Below, piece after piece: positions 43,901 to 55,523 of a DNA stretch of 64,000 nt (positions are counted from its first letter, which is position 1; every line of letters starts with the position of its first letter). The position numbers and the translations under genes are program-made. Origin of the DNA: Turbatrix aceti (lineage: Eukaryota > Nematoda > Chromadorea > Rhabditida > Panagrolaimidae); contig OZ017767.1 of the NCBI GenBank assembly GCA_963969345.1, positions 3,066,739 through 3,130,738 on the forward strand, given 5' to 3'. The notes beneath the pieces were generated by a model. It searched no databases. It was given only the letters and a program-made list of their open reading frames with translations, and was not told the DNA's origin.

Positions 43901-46900
43901 TTACAAAAATGTATAACGCGGTTACGAAAAATTGCGAATTTTGTTGCATTAATTTTGCCCTTCTCTTCACTTCCCCCACATTCCGTAAACCGACCTGCCA
44001 AGGGCTTCGTAGGCTCTATCGATCGCCTCCCTTGGTACGCAAGATGTCTTCTTTGGCAGTTAGGAGGTGGTTGACAGGCTGCGTGGAAGTCCGAGGAGGT
44101 GAAAGTGACCGTAGACGCCCGATAGCTACGATGTGTCACTTGGAGCGATTTTGCCTGACGTCATTGAGGCTGGCGAGGCTCTCTTCTTTGTTGGCAAAGG
44201 TGCCATCAAGCGTTGACGAAAGTCTCGTCAATATTGGTCGCAGTGCTTGAGGGCTCGAAGCTGGGCGACAGCATTCGTCTGGGACGCCATAGACAGGCCA
44301 AGAGTGGCGCTTATGTCAAGGGGTGTTCAGGCAGGACTTTTTTCATCATCTCGTGCAGGGCTTTACAGGCCGTATTGATCTCGTGGCCAGTGAGGATATT
44401 GCCAGTGGGCTCGGTGAGGTAGACTTGGATGACGGTAATGAGTGTGATATCGACGTAATTTCTCTGTGGATCTTGTTCGACGCAGAAGTCATTTTCGAAC
44501 CCGGAATTGAAAATATCGGGGCTTTGAGAATTGAATGGCTTCGCGTGTGGCAAAAGTCATAAAAACATCCGGTTTCGGTAGTTAGTGGATGACTTGCTTG
44601 ATCCAGAAAGATGTCGGTGCTGATGATGCCCTCGTGATCGTTGTCGACTGCTGATTTTGTCATTGGCGAAGATCTTGCTTCTGAGGCGGCGACAAATTGG
44701 CCGAAATCTCTTTTTCAACCTAAAAAGAAAGATTACGTTGATTTACGAAAATTTTTTAAATTTATTTTTTGTTATTTCCCGAAATAAAAAAAACATATTT
44801 TTCATTTTCTTCCCAAAACCAACCTTCAAATTGCCATAATAGGGCATGTCATCGGCAATTGGGGTTTTCTAATAGCGGAAATTGTCCTTCTTTGCGCAGC
44901 CGAAAATGTTACATGCATCTCTGGTGCGTAAATGAGCCATTCCTTGAGGGTGAAGCGAACTTTGGGACGACTCATGAGTTCCATTTCGAGTTCCAGACTA
45001 CCTTGTTCTCTCCATGGATTCGCGAATTAGTTGCAAGGAGTCTGCGCTGACCTTTTTGGGCCGAATGCTGCCATTCAGTCTCATTTTCGGCATGAGCTTG
45101 ATATTTTGGCTAGACCAGGGTTGCCGGTGCAAGAGCTGTACGTGCTTTCTGTCGATCGCGACGGCACATGCCATTGGTCAAGGTCTTTTCGCAATTTTTT
45201 CTCCTCATCAGCAGTTCAGGCCTATTATTGTTGCGTTGCAAATCTGCGAATCAGTCAGATTATAAAAAGTTCTTGGGGGCGCGACGATAGCAAATCATAG
45301 ACTTCACCAGCTGAAAAAAAAATTTATAAAATTTTAAAAATGTTTTTTATATTTTTTTTGTTTTACGGCTTCACAAAACCAAAAATTGTCAACGTAGGGA
45401 ACTTTCCAAGCAAGCGAAAACTATTTTTGAAAATAAAAAACTCACTGTGTAAAATGGAATTTTCATTCTGATCATCGGGTCAATCCCGGAATCGCGACGA
45501 GCTTGAGAAAGAAAGTCAGGTCCAAAATTTTGGTGATTGAACCAGTACTCGAAAAGCTGGACGGCGTTGAGTGTGGCGTAAGTGATGACAACTTTGTGCT
45601 CCGGTTGCCTGTTGGTGGTGAAGGTGCGCTTGGGTTGCATGAGATTGTGATCTGAAAAAAAAACAAAAGTCAGAATTATTCACCAGGATTTTATAAAAAC
45701 TTGCTTTCGAAATAATTCAATACTTGAAACTGGATCAATCCACAAATTGGCTCATTCTCTGGCTACAAGTTTGAGAGGGCAGAGCATTTTGTATCGGCTG
45801 CCAGGATTTTCCTCGAAGTATACAAAGACGATCCTCGTTTAAGTGACATTGGCTTGAGGGATTCCAGCCTGCCATTCTTGTCAGGGCCACTGAGACGACA
45901 GAAGGCAAACGGTTTAGACGGCCACGGATTCCTCCGTTGACAGCAATAATGACTTTGTGGTCACGGCTTCTGTGTTGTCACCGCAATTGATGGCGACGAT
46001 TTCAATGGAGAAGCATAGTGAAATACGGAATTGCGAACCGGAATATTTTCTACGTCCATGGTGCGGCATGTTTCGGTAGTGATCATCGGGTAAAATCCAC
46101 GACGGGCTTAGGAACGATCGATTCCAGGTGCTGCTGGGAAAGCGAGTCATCGGATGGATGTAAGCATGGATTCGCGAATTAGTTGCAAGAGGTCTGCGCT
46201 GACCTTTTTGGGCCGAATGCTGCCATTCAGTCTCATTTTCGGCTTAAGCTTGATATTTTGGCTAGACCAGGGTTGCCGGTGCAAGAGCTGCAAGTGCTTT
46301 CTGTCGATCGCGACGGCACATGCCATTGGTNNNNNNNNNNNNNNNNNNNNNNNNNNNNNNNNNNNNNNNNNNNNNNNNNNNNNNNNNNNNNNNNNNNNNN
46401 NNNNNNNNNNNNNNNNNNNNNNNNNNNNNNNNNNNNNNNNNNNNNNNNNNNNNNNNNNNNNNNNNNNNNNNNNNNNNNNNNNNNNNNNNNNNNNNNNNNN
46501 NNNNNNNNNNNNNNNNNNNNNNNNNNNNNNGTCTTTTCGCAATTTTTTCTCCACATCAGCAGTTCAGACCGACAATTGTTGCGTTGCAAATCTGCGAATC
46601 AGTCGGGTTATAAAAAGTTCTTCGGGGCGCGACGATAACAAATCATGGACTTCACCGGCTGAAAAAAAAATTTATAAAATTTTAAAAATGTTTTTTTTTA
46701 TATTTTTTTGTGTTTAACGGCTTCACAAAACCAAAAATTGTTGTCGAAGCATTCATCGTCAACGTAGGAAACTTTCCAAGCAAGCAAAAACTATTTTTGA
46801 AAATAAAAAAACTCACTGTGTAAAATGGAATTTTCATTCTGATCATCGGGTGAAATCCCGGAATCGCGACGAGCTTGAGGAAGAAAGTCAGGTCCAAAAT

Positions 46901-48300
46901 TTTGGTGATTGAACCAGTACTCGAAAAGCTGGACGGTTTTGAGTGTGGCGTAAGTGATGACAACTTTGTGCTCCGGTTGCCTAGAATTCGGATGACTTGC
47001 TTCCGGAAGCCGAAGAAGAAGTTGGTGGTGAAGGTGCGCTTGGGTTGCATGAGATTGTGATCTGAAAAAAAAACAAAAGTCAAAATTATTCACCTAGTTC
47101 TTTTAAAAACTTGCTTTTGAAAAAATTCAATACTTGAAACTGGATCATTTCATCGTGCCACAAATTGGCTCATTCTCTGGCTACAGGTTTGAGATGGCAG
47201 AGCGTTTTGTATCGGCTGCCAGGATTTTCCTCGAAGTATACAAAGACGGTCCTCGTTCAAGTGACATTGGCTTGAGGGATTCCAGCCTGCCATTCTTGTC
47301 AGGGCCACCGAGACGAGCAGAAGGCAAACGGTTTAGACGGCCACGGATTCCGTTTACAGCAATAATGACTTTGTGGTCAGGCTTCTGTGTTGTCACTGCA
47401 GTTAATGGCGACGACTTCAATGGAGTGGCAAAGTGAAATACGGAATTGCGAACCGGAATCTTTTCCACGTCCAAGGTGCGGCATGTTTCGGTAGTGATCA
47501 TCGGGTAAAATCCACGACGGGCTTAGGAACGATCGATTCCAGGTGCTGCTGGGAAAGCGAGTCATCGGATGGATGTAAGCAACGAGAGTGGGGAATTGCA
47601 CTTCAGTTCGATCCAAGCTTACTCCGAGAAGTGGTGACTGAATCATTGCTTCGAGAATTGGACGGCTTTGAGCGGTGCAGAAGTGACGACGCTTCTGAAC
47701 TCCGGTTGCGAAGACTTTAGATGACTTCAGGAGGTTCGGTGGTGAGGGTGAGCATCGTGTTCGATTGGGATGGCGTAGATGTGATCTGAAAAAAAAACAA
47801 AAGTCAGAATGATCGAAAAATTTTATATAAGAACTTACTCTTCAAAAAAAGTCAGACTTGATCCTTGATCACGTCATCGAGAAATTCGGTTCGGCAGTTT
47901 GGCGCATTCCTTGGCGACAGGTACGGGGACAGTTGTTCAAGATGAACGTTGGCGGTGTCCTCGGAGTGAACGATGCCGATTGACAATGATGATGGACTTC
48001 GCGTCGTAAGTGATATTCCTGACAAATGATAACGACTTCTTGCAAAGCTCGAATTGTTGACCGAGCGGACGAACGAATCAGCAGAAGGCAATCGATTCGG
48101 GCGATCGCGGATGCCGTAGACAGTAATGACGAACAGGTTCTTGGCCAGCGTCCAGGGAGTGTTGTCAGCATTGATGACAGGAAGGCAAGGTGAAACACGA
48201 CGATTGGTGCCGGAAGCCTTTCCACGTCCACGGTGAATCCAGAAATCTGATTCTAGAATTGAATTGGTTAAAATCTCATAATTCATAAAATCGTTCACAA
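43901..48300 (-). CDS. Unrecognised multi-exon coding region, minus strand
   Basis: Several blocks have splice signals. Examples are the exon 45446-45651 (acceptor TTTTTTTTTCAG, donor GTGAGT; MQPKRTFTTN, EHKVVITYATLNAVQLFEYW), its copy 46817-47061, and a segment near 44311-44553 (VIQVYLTEPTGNILTGHEI, ACKALHEMMKKVLPEHP). The copy at 46817-47061 is 39 nt longer, an in-frame difference, which supports coding. Upstream blocks read DVEKIPVRNSVFHFATPLK and LESLKPMSLERGPSLYTSRK. I do not recognise a family; a faint resemblance to Argonaute N-terminal regions is too weak to call. Complete gene models cannot be built, partly because of the gap. Confidence 0.35.
45012..48240 (-). repeat. Three tandem copies of a 0.7-1.4 kb gene segment
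   Basis: Copy A 45012-46165 and copy B 46166-47580 are close duplicates, both ending at 'GCGAGTCATCGGATGGATG'. Copy C (about 47581-48240) is more diverged but keeps the order: 'GTGATCTGAAAAAAAAACAA' acceptor region, GATGACGA-rich exon, and 'CCACGGTG/CCAAGGTG' end. The duplication covers exons and introns. Confidence 0.7.
46331..46530. other. Assembly gap (200 N), probably a few bases
   Basis: A run of exactly 200 N. In copy A of the duplication the flanks are joined as TGCCATTGGT-CAAG-GTCTTTTCGC. In copy B they are TGCCATTGGT-gap-GTCTTTTCGC, so if the copies are collinear only about four bases are missing. Confidence 0.9.
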
Positions 48301-48569
48301 ATTTTTTTGTAAACCGTAAATATTTTGTGTTGTAAAAGGAGCTTTATAAAATGCTTTTTTTAAATTCAAAAACCACTGTTATGAAAAAAAGTTAGGCAAA
48401 AAATAATAATAATTTAAAAAATTATAAAAATGAGATTCAACGATAATAAAAAAAATATGTCGGTAATTAAATTTAAAAAAAAACAACAAAAAAAAACTAT
48501 ATTTACTACTTCAACAAATTAATTAACCCCTTAAAATTGTTAAAACTTACTTTGTCAAAGTAAACTGCG

Positions 48570-50927
48570 TTAACGTCTCCAAGATGCGCTTGAAGACGAA
48601 GACGAGTCACTGGAGCTGCTGCTGGAGCTGGAGTAACGGGCCCTCGGAGGGGTGTGGCCACTGAGGACGTTCAGCCTGTGGCCATCCTTGTCGCAGGGCT
48701 CTCCCTGCCGGGTGACGTAGCCTCCGCCCCGCGTTGGGTATGTCTGACGCGTATTTGTGTTGCCACTGCGGTGTACGACTTCGAGGACTTTCGGTACCGG
48801 GATGGCGGGTCGTAGGTAGGGTAGCGGCAAGACCGGGGCGGGAGACGGTGACGCGGGCGACGGAGCGGGTGATGGCGAGGCTGGGGCGGTAGACGGCAGG
48901 CCGAAAGATGGCGACGCGGGTGCGAGAGACGGCGACGCGGGTGCGGGAGACGGCGACGCGGGTGCGGGAGACTGCGAAGACGAACCGAGCGATCTGAAGC
49001 CCAGCAGCGGCGATACAGAATCCGGCGACGAGGACGCCGGAGGGGAAAACAGCGCTCCCAACGACTCCGAGAAAGAGCGGTACTCTGGCGACGACACGCG
49101 AGGGTGCACTGGGGTCGATGCCGACGGCGACGGTGCCGATGGTTGCGCGAACGACGAAGTCGGCGACACTGGAGTGGACGATGGCGACGCTGGGGCAGTA
49201 GACGCCGATGCGGGTGCGGAAGACGGCGATGCGGGTGCGGGAGACGGGGAAGAAAAGCCACGCGATCCGAGTCCAAGCAGTGGCGATACGGTAGCCGGCG
49301 ACGGGGACGTCGGAGGGGAAAACAGCGCTCCCAACGACTCCGAGAATGACCGGTACTCTGGCGACGACACGCGAGGGTGCACAGGGGTTGATGCCGACGG
49401 CGACGGTGCCGATGGTTGCGCGAACGACGAAGTCGGCGACACTGGAGTGGACGATGGCGACGCTGGGGCAGTAGACGCCGATGCGGGTGCGGAAGACGGC
49501 GATGCGGGTGCGGGAGACGGGGAAGAAAAGCCACGCGATCCGAGTCCAAGCAGTGGCGAGTCCAAGCAGGTTGATGGCGAGGCTGGGGTGGTAGACGACA
49601 GGCCGAGAGATGGCGACGCGGGTGCGAGAGACGGCGATGCGGGTGCGAGAGACGGCGATGCGGGTGTCTGAGACGGCGAAGACGAACCGAACGATCTGAG
49701 GCCCAGCAGTGGCGATGCGGAAGCCGGCGACGGGGACATCGGAGAGGAAAAAAGTGCCCCCAACGACTCCGAGAAAGAGCGGTACTCTGGCGACGACACG
49801 CGAGGGTGCACAGGGGTTGATGCCGACGGCGACGGTGCCGATGGAGACGGCGACACTGGAGTGGACGATGGCGACGCTGGGACAATGGACGCCGATGCAA
49901 CACCCTGAGAAGGCGACGTGGGGGCAGGCGATGGAGATGCGAAGCCACGCGATCCGAGTCCAAGCAGATGCGATGCGGAAGCCGGCGACGGTGTCGAGGA
50001 TTTTGCCAACGACTGCGGAGGCGAGTTTGCGGGGGATGCCGCCGTGCACGATGTCGCAACTTTCGCCGACAGCTTGATTGAGGCCGACGACGTGCGACCA
50101 GACGCGTCCAGCGGCTCCGGCGAGAGGTGCGGAGCGAACGACGGCGCTGGAGAGTGCATCTGAGTCGCTGGCACGCATCGCCGCTTCGCCGTTGGCTCGC
50201 CCGCCGAAGGGTCGTCGGTGCGGGAGCGCTTGAGGGCCATGCACCTGACCACTTCGACGGGGACCATGACGGCATCCACGTTGTCGACGTCGAGGGGGCT
50301 TGCCGGACGACTTGATTCGCCGACAGTTGCGTCGACGATTGAGTAGGCCGCTGCGCCGGCCAGGGGGATGGAAGCAGTGTCGACGACAGCATTTGAAGCC
50401 GCGTCGACAGGATGGATGGTCGCTGCCACGACCGGGTTGAGGCCCCACGCCACAAAAGCACACCTGATGATTTCGTGAAGAGTGGCTCTTGTGACGGGGA
50501 CGATGATGGGGGCCGCGACGCCACCGACGACGGATCCCGAGAAGGGATCATGGATGGCAGGATGGTCGTAGACGTCGTCGATGGCGTTGTGAACACAGAG
50601 TGTGTTCACGTCGCGGAGCATGGAGTTGTCAGCATTGCTGCTGACACCATCCATGGCGCCCTCGGACGGGGAGACCATCTCGGCATCAGGCTCGTACAGA
50701 GAGAGATGTTCGAGCCGTCGCCGGAGGGTCTCAACCCTTGCTTCATCCTCCGTCAAGAGTTGAAGACGGGAGAGAAGCCATCGGATGTCGCCGACGGCCT
50801 CGTCTTCTTCTGAAAGCAATTCAATTCGTTAAATTTACTGTAAACGAAGGTTCTTACCTCTTTCGGGAGGGAGGGCGACTTCGTGCGCTTGGGGTCCGTA
50901 GACCAGGGGCTCGTTGTCGTATTCCAT
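48570..50927 (-). CDS. Ser/Pro/Ala-rich repeat protein, 769 aa
   Basis: Exon 1 50858-50927 (MEYDNEPLVYGPQAHEV) is joined by a 48-bp intron (GTAAGAA donor, TGCTTTCAG acceptor) to exon 2 48570-50809. Residues ~22-65 form an acidic/Leu-rich segment (WLLSRLQLLTEDEARVETL) that could be helical. KRSRTDD...AKRRC near residue 220 is a likely bipartite nuclear signal. Residues ~240-690 are low-complexity S/P/A with three copies of STPVHPRVSSPEYRSFSESL followed by GALFSPP and LLGLGSRGFSSPSP. The C-terminus has RQTYPTRGGGYV, then a Ser tract. The ORF is long, GC-rich and uninterrupted. There is no enzyme domain; it could be a nuclear or structural protein. Strong codon bias gives long spurious frames in the other phases. 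Confidence 0.75.
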
Positions 50928-51397
50928 GATATCAGACAAAGTGTTTGCGATTTTTTTCTTGTCAGTTTGTTTTTTTTTCGTTTTAAGAATCGTTTTCTTC
51001 TTGGTTTTGCACAAATGGGATCTGTCTGCTTTATTCTTGCCTGCTTTGCATTTTCGAAGAGAAAGACGCGCCGTGGCGTTCGCGCGCAGTGAACTTTTTT
51101 TCCTTCCTTTTTTCGATCGTTTTCTTCTCTATTTTTTCTTGTAGTTGGCAAGGCGGAATCCAACCACTGTAAAAACGTTGGATACACGTGCTGAAAACTG
51201 TGCCATTTGTTATCCTTGAAAATGCCTTTTTTTTATTGCATTTAAAAAAATCCTAAAAAAACATCAAAAATGTGTTTTTTCTCATTTTTACACGTTTTTT
51301 ATTATTGTTTTATTTTTCAAAAAACGTCAGCAATAAATACAGTACACCACCAATAATACAAATCGTTCATCAATGAAGTGAGAAAAATTGTTTTGAT

Positions 51398-53885
51398 TTA
51401 AGGGGTTTGCTGAACGCCAAACGTATGATTTGCAGCAAAGGCATATTGCGGGATTTCAACGTCATCGGGGGGTTGGACATTCTGCAGAACCATTTTTTTG
51501 CTGCAGAGCAGCAAGAGTTTGCCATGGTGCCGGAGGGGGATCGTCCAGGGCGGGTAGGATATCTCAGTTTTTACCGCAGGCTCTTGCATGATCTAAAAAT
51601 TTTTTATTTTATAAAATAATAATAATAAAAAGTAACCAACGTGCAAATCCTTTCCAACGCGTTTAACCTGGATAATTGGGAAAGTCGGATTAAAGAGATA
51701 TGCATGCAGGTAGTCGTACACGTTGAGAGCACCGCTTCCATCGCTGCAGTTTATCTTCTTCGCGCCAAGTACGTTAGCAGTGGGCTGCAACTGGTTCGCG
51801 AGATCAGGCATGCCAAAGTCGTTTGGAATCCGTTGACGCGTGATACGGCGGATGGCATTGTCGAATTGGCCGGGACCAACGATTTCAGCGAGTCCATTGA
51901 TGATAAATGCCGACTTCCAGGTTATCCAGTCCACCGCTCCGTGGTACATGTAATAAATGTCCTTCAGCGGTTTCTGATTCACGACTGCGCCTTCTAGGAT
52001 CTGATCCTTGTAGTAGCCGAGGTAACTGGTCACCGTGTGCTCGGAAAGCGGGGCCACTGCAGAAAAGTAGTAGTAATCAGCGACAGCTTCGACGAAGGCA
52101 ATGTCTTCGGTGATCCGGGGCGAGAGCACGCTGCCAAAGAGAACCCGGGTTGTCGAGAACGGCAACGAGACTTTTGAATGCGTCGTCGTAACGATCATGT
52201 TGTCGGAAGCGTAGAAACCAGTTTTGAAGAGAACCGTTGCGTTTATGATCAGGTCGCTTCGGAGGATAACGTAGGCTGCAAACGGTAACTATCGTTTACA
52301 AAGCGAAAATTCGACAAAAAACCAGAAAATGAACGAATTCGACACCTAAATTACGATAAAGCAAAGACCCCAAATTTTCGCTTCAAGAATTCCAAAATCC
52401 CATATTTCCCAAAATTTTCGCTCCAGGACACCAAAATTGAACCCCGAAAATTTTGGGTACAGGACCCGTATAAAAACCAGAAAATGAATAAATTCGATAC
52501 TTATATTACGGTAGCCCGTAAACGCACAAGCGAGAAAAAAACTAAAACTTACGGATCCCAGGATGAAAACCAGAAGGCACAATCTCCTTCAATTTGTCGA
52601 ACACGGCTACCAGTTCTTCTTTACTGTAGGCTTTCGGCGATCCGAACACCGCATACAGACTGGTATCGAGCAAACGCTGCTGGTAGAGGCTCGCAGTATT
52701 GGGGTCATGGAACAAGACGACGTCCTTCGCGTGGCAACGCTGCACTACCGGAAATATGGTCGCCATGCCGCCCGGATTTATGTTGACTTGAAGCGGCTGT
52801 TGATTGATGAAGCGAACAAAGAAGGTCGAAAGCGTCTTGTCGAGATCGAAGACCGGCATGACCTCTGAGATGTGCGTCAGGCCCTTGATCGCTAGGTATC
52901 CGGGCTTGAACTTGGGGCCCAGGTACCGGTACATGATCAATCCGTTGCCAGCCTCTTCGTACGCTAGTGATTTGAATGTCATCTAAAAAATATTTGAAAC
53001 TTTTTTAGACGACATTTTTAAAGGATACTTACCGTGATTTTATATATGATATCCGGATGCAAGGGTTGGGCGAAATGAATAACGGTCGAATCCAAATCAA
53101 CGTGACGGATCACCGTTGCGAACTGACGCTTCTTATTGAACACGCCATAGTCGATACGGGCAGTCGTAATGCGGAGAGCCCCACCGGTCAAGAGTCTGAT
53201 CTTCTTCGTGATTTCGGATACAGAAAACGTGATCGATGACGTGCCATTGACGTGGCGGGTTTCAGTTTCATTCACGATTGCGTGGTGGTAAAGGTATCCA
53301 AGATGAAGCAAGACGTCGTAGTGAATAGGCATCACTTGAGCCCTTAAAAATCGAAAATTATTCAAAAAGCAAAAAGTTTACAAATACTAAAGTCAAAATC
53401 AAACATTCCCCAAAATGTTCGCTTCCGGACATCAAAATCGAACCCCAAAAATTTTCGCTACAGGACCCATTAAAACCGAAAAGTGATCGAATTCGATACC
53501 TAAATTACAGTAAAACCACCCCACCCCCCAAAAAAAAATTTCGCTTCAGGATCCCAAATCCAAACAAAACCCACCTTTGAATCTTATTCGGGATAATGTC
53601 GTTGACGGATATGACGCCAGCTGAATTCAGGGTTATGATAGCAATGGGAGGCAGAAATACGAAGAGGATCAAGATGACGGCAAGGACCGTAAAAGCCACC
53701 CGATCGGCGGCAGCGGCAGAAGCGTTGAGTGCAGCCACCTGCCGGTCAACGGAGTGCCTTGAAATATTTGACCGATGGTGTTGTCGGTTGTCACGGGAAC
53801 GAGAGCGGCTGCGATACCGGTTATCGCGGTAGTGCCGACGATAGTAATCATCGGCGTTACTGTAAGCCGACGATGTTTCAGTCAT
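51398..53885 (-). CDS. M1-family aminopeptidase homologue lacking the zinc site
   Basis: Exons 53575-53885, 53033-53342, 52553-52982, 51641-52275 and 51398-51592 give 626 aa. Residues 63-86 are a single hydrophobic segment after a basic Arg/Ser-rich N-tail, a type II membrane anchor. The M1 N-domain starts at AQVMPIHYDVLLHLGYL (~105). In the catalytic region the family motif HEXXH-X18-E is replaced: residues 390-394 are FSTTR, and only the distal Glu (E413, AFVEAVADYY) remains at the right spacing after FGSVLSPR. GAMEN is absent, and the catalytic Tyr position (DWITWKSAF) is Trp. The C-terminal domain is cut short after WTIPLRHHGK. AATAAA lies about 90 bp past the stop. Probably an inactive surface protein. 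The exon 4 donor (GTTGGT) is weak, so the C-terminus is less certain. Confidence 0.85.
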
Positions 53886-54510
53886 CGCCAAAGACAAAGA
53901 GCGCTACGAAAACACTCGCAACCTACTCACAGCTTGAGGCAAGACTCAAACTCTCGGGAAAACTGAACGATGCTCAAAAGTAATGGGAAGACGAATTTTG
54001 CATATAAAAAAACGTGACATAAATAAAATCAAAAACTACGATTTACAGTAATCAGAGCTGATACGGAGGTAGCGTTTTCCGAACTACCGTAAACTAATAA
54101 GATCGTAATGCCTGGGGTTTCAGATGAAAAAAAACACAAGGATCCCAGAAGTAACAAAAATACAGTGGAAACGTACAAAATTTATGACTTTCGAAAAAAG
54201 GAACGGCGCTGTTGTCGTTCCAAAAACGAACGTAACTTTACGCGCTTCTTCCTTTCCGACGGACGCACACAGCAGTGTACGCACATAGGACACTCAACTG
54301 CAGGTTCCTCTCGCAGCGAAAAAAATACTCATACGAGTTTGTTTTAGCCGGAGCTTGACGTTTTTTATCCAACAGTTTTGTTGTTTTCTTTCTTATTTCT
54401 TACCTGTAATAATCGTGTTTTTTTGTTCATCTATTGTTTTGCCGTTGCATTTATGCGTAATTTAACTTTTGAATGACCCTGATAAATTGTTTAGGCTTGG
54501 ATTATTCAGT
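53886..54510. promoter_or_regulatory. Shared upstream region of divergent genes
   Basis: This 625-bp space separates the M1-like gene (-) and dpy-30 (+), so it likely holds both promoters. 'CTACCGTAAAC' near 54085 resembles the palindromic arm seen at 5143. A TTATTCAG acceptor ends one base before the dpy-30 ATG, suggesting spliced-leader addition. No TATA box is clear. Confidence 0.4.
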
Positions 54511-55099
54511 ATGTCTGAAGGTGACACCACTGCCGCTCCTGCTCCTCCGGCAGCCCAGAACACCAACTCCGAAGCCGCTCCCGGTGGCATTCAGGCTAGC
54601 GAGTCTACTGGCAACGTCGAAGCGATGGATACTACCTCGATTGGCCAGGGCACGCCTGCCCCGACTGTCGATTCGTCGACTGCGCCTACGGCAACCCAGC
54701 AGCAGCCGCAGCCTACCGAAATCAAGACTGAGCCTGCTCCGGTCAGCGTAAGTCCTTTTATTTTGGTTGTTATTTGTTGTTCTGTGCTTTTTATCACTTT
54801 TTTGAAGTTTTTTGACCTAAAAACATATTTTTTTGCACTGAATTGGCACTCTTTTTTCAATTTTTTGTTTGTATTGTGTTTGTGCCGACATTGTGCCTCT
54901 ATTATAGGAAGACGTTACACGTGTCGCACTTCAGAACATTCCTACCCGTCAGTACCTCGATCAGACCGTTGTTCCGATTCTCCTCCAGGGCATGAGCCAG
55001 CTGGCAAAGGAGCGCCCGCCGAATCCCGTCAAGTTTCTCGGAGAATACCTCCTTCGCGAGCATCCGCGCTTTGAAGGTCAGGCTGCGACCAATCAATGA
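54511..55099 (+). CDS. dpy-30: DPY-30, core subunit of H3K4 methyltransferase complexes
   Basis: Exons 54511-54747 and 54908-55099 give 142 aa. Residues 1-79 are low complexity (Ala/Pro/Thr/Gln). Residues ~80-135 contain the Dpy-30 motif: [48 protein letters not shown]. This helix pair dimerises and binds ASH2 in COMPASS/MLL complexes in the nucleus; in C. elegans DPY-30 is required for dosage compensation. The intron uses GTAAGT and ends TATTATAG. The start is chosen because the ATG lies one base after a TTCAG acceptor. The neighbouring RBM4-like gene begins 424 bp downstream on the same strand. Confidence 0.95.
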
Positions 55100-55523
55100 G
55101 AAGGAAGCTTTTATCGATGATCCCCCGCATCTGATTTTTCTGCGTCGCTCGCGTTATTGTATTTGGCCATTATCCATCATTTCATTTTTGTCAATTTTTC
55201 TTATTTATGGCACCGAATCGGGCCTTGTCTTCGATTTTTTTCTCTCCTTCTCTATTGATTTAAATTATTATTTAATAATGATTTGTTAATATCGGTTCAA
55301 TTTGCTGCACTTTTATTGCCACAAATCGATTCATCGTTGACTTTTTGTTTGTTTTGTGGACTCTTTTTTTTTGGGTTAAAAAAACGAGACATGCGAAAGT
55401 GAGAAACTTGGATTTATGGATACGGTAGCCTTACCGTAATTATTATCTGAATATTTTTTCTGTTTTTTGCGCATCACGCTTTTTTTCAGTTTTCCAGATT
55501 TTTTCTAATCAACATTCCTAAAA
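55100..55523. other. Intergenic region between dpy-30 and RBM4-like gene
   Basis: 424 bp, T-rich. TACGGTA-GCCT-TACCGTA (about 55422-55439) is a 7-bp hairpin. A TTTTTTTCAG acceptor near 55490, about 34 nt before the next ATG, could receive a spliced leader. The spacing is compatible with a nematode operon. Confidence 0.5.

Noticed and set aside
43901..48300. Possible Argonaute (WAGO-like) N-terminal region
   Set aside because: A few faint resemblances (SLYTSRK, VITYATLNAVQL, ACKALHEMMKKV) but no PAZ or PIWI motifs. Too weak to call without a profile search.
48607..50596. 600-640 aa open frames in the two other minus-strand phases of the S/P/A gene
   Set aside because: Shadows of the biased codons (TCG/CCG/GCG). 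The chosen phase has the sensible N-terminal exon, splice junction and nuclear signal.
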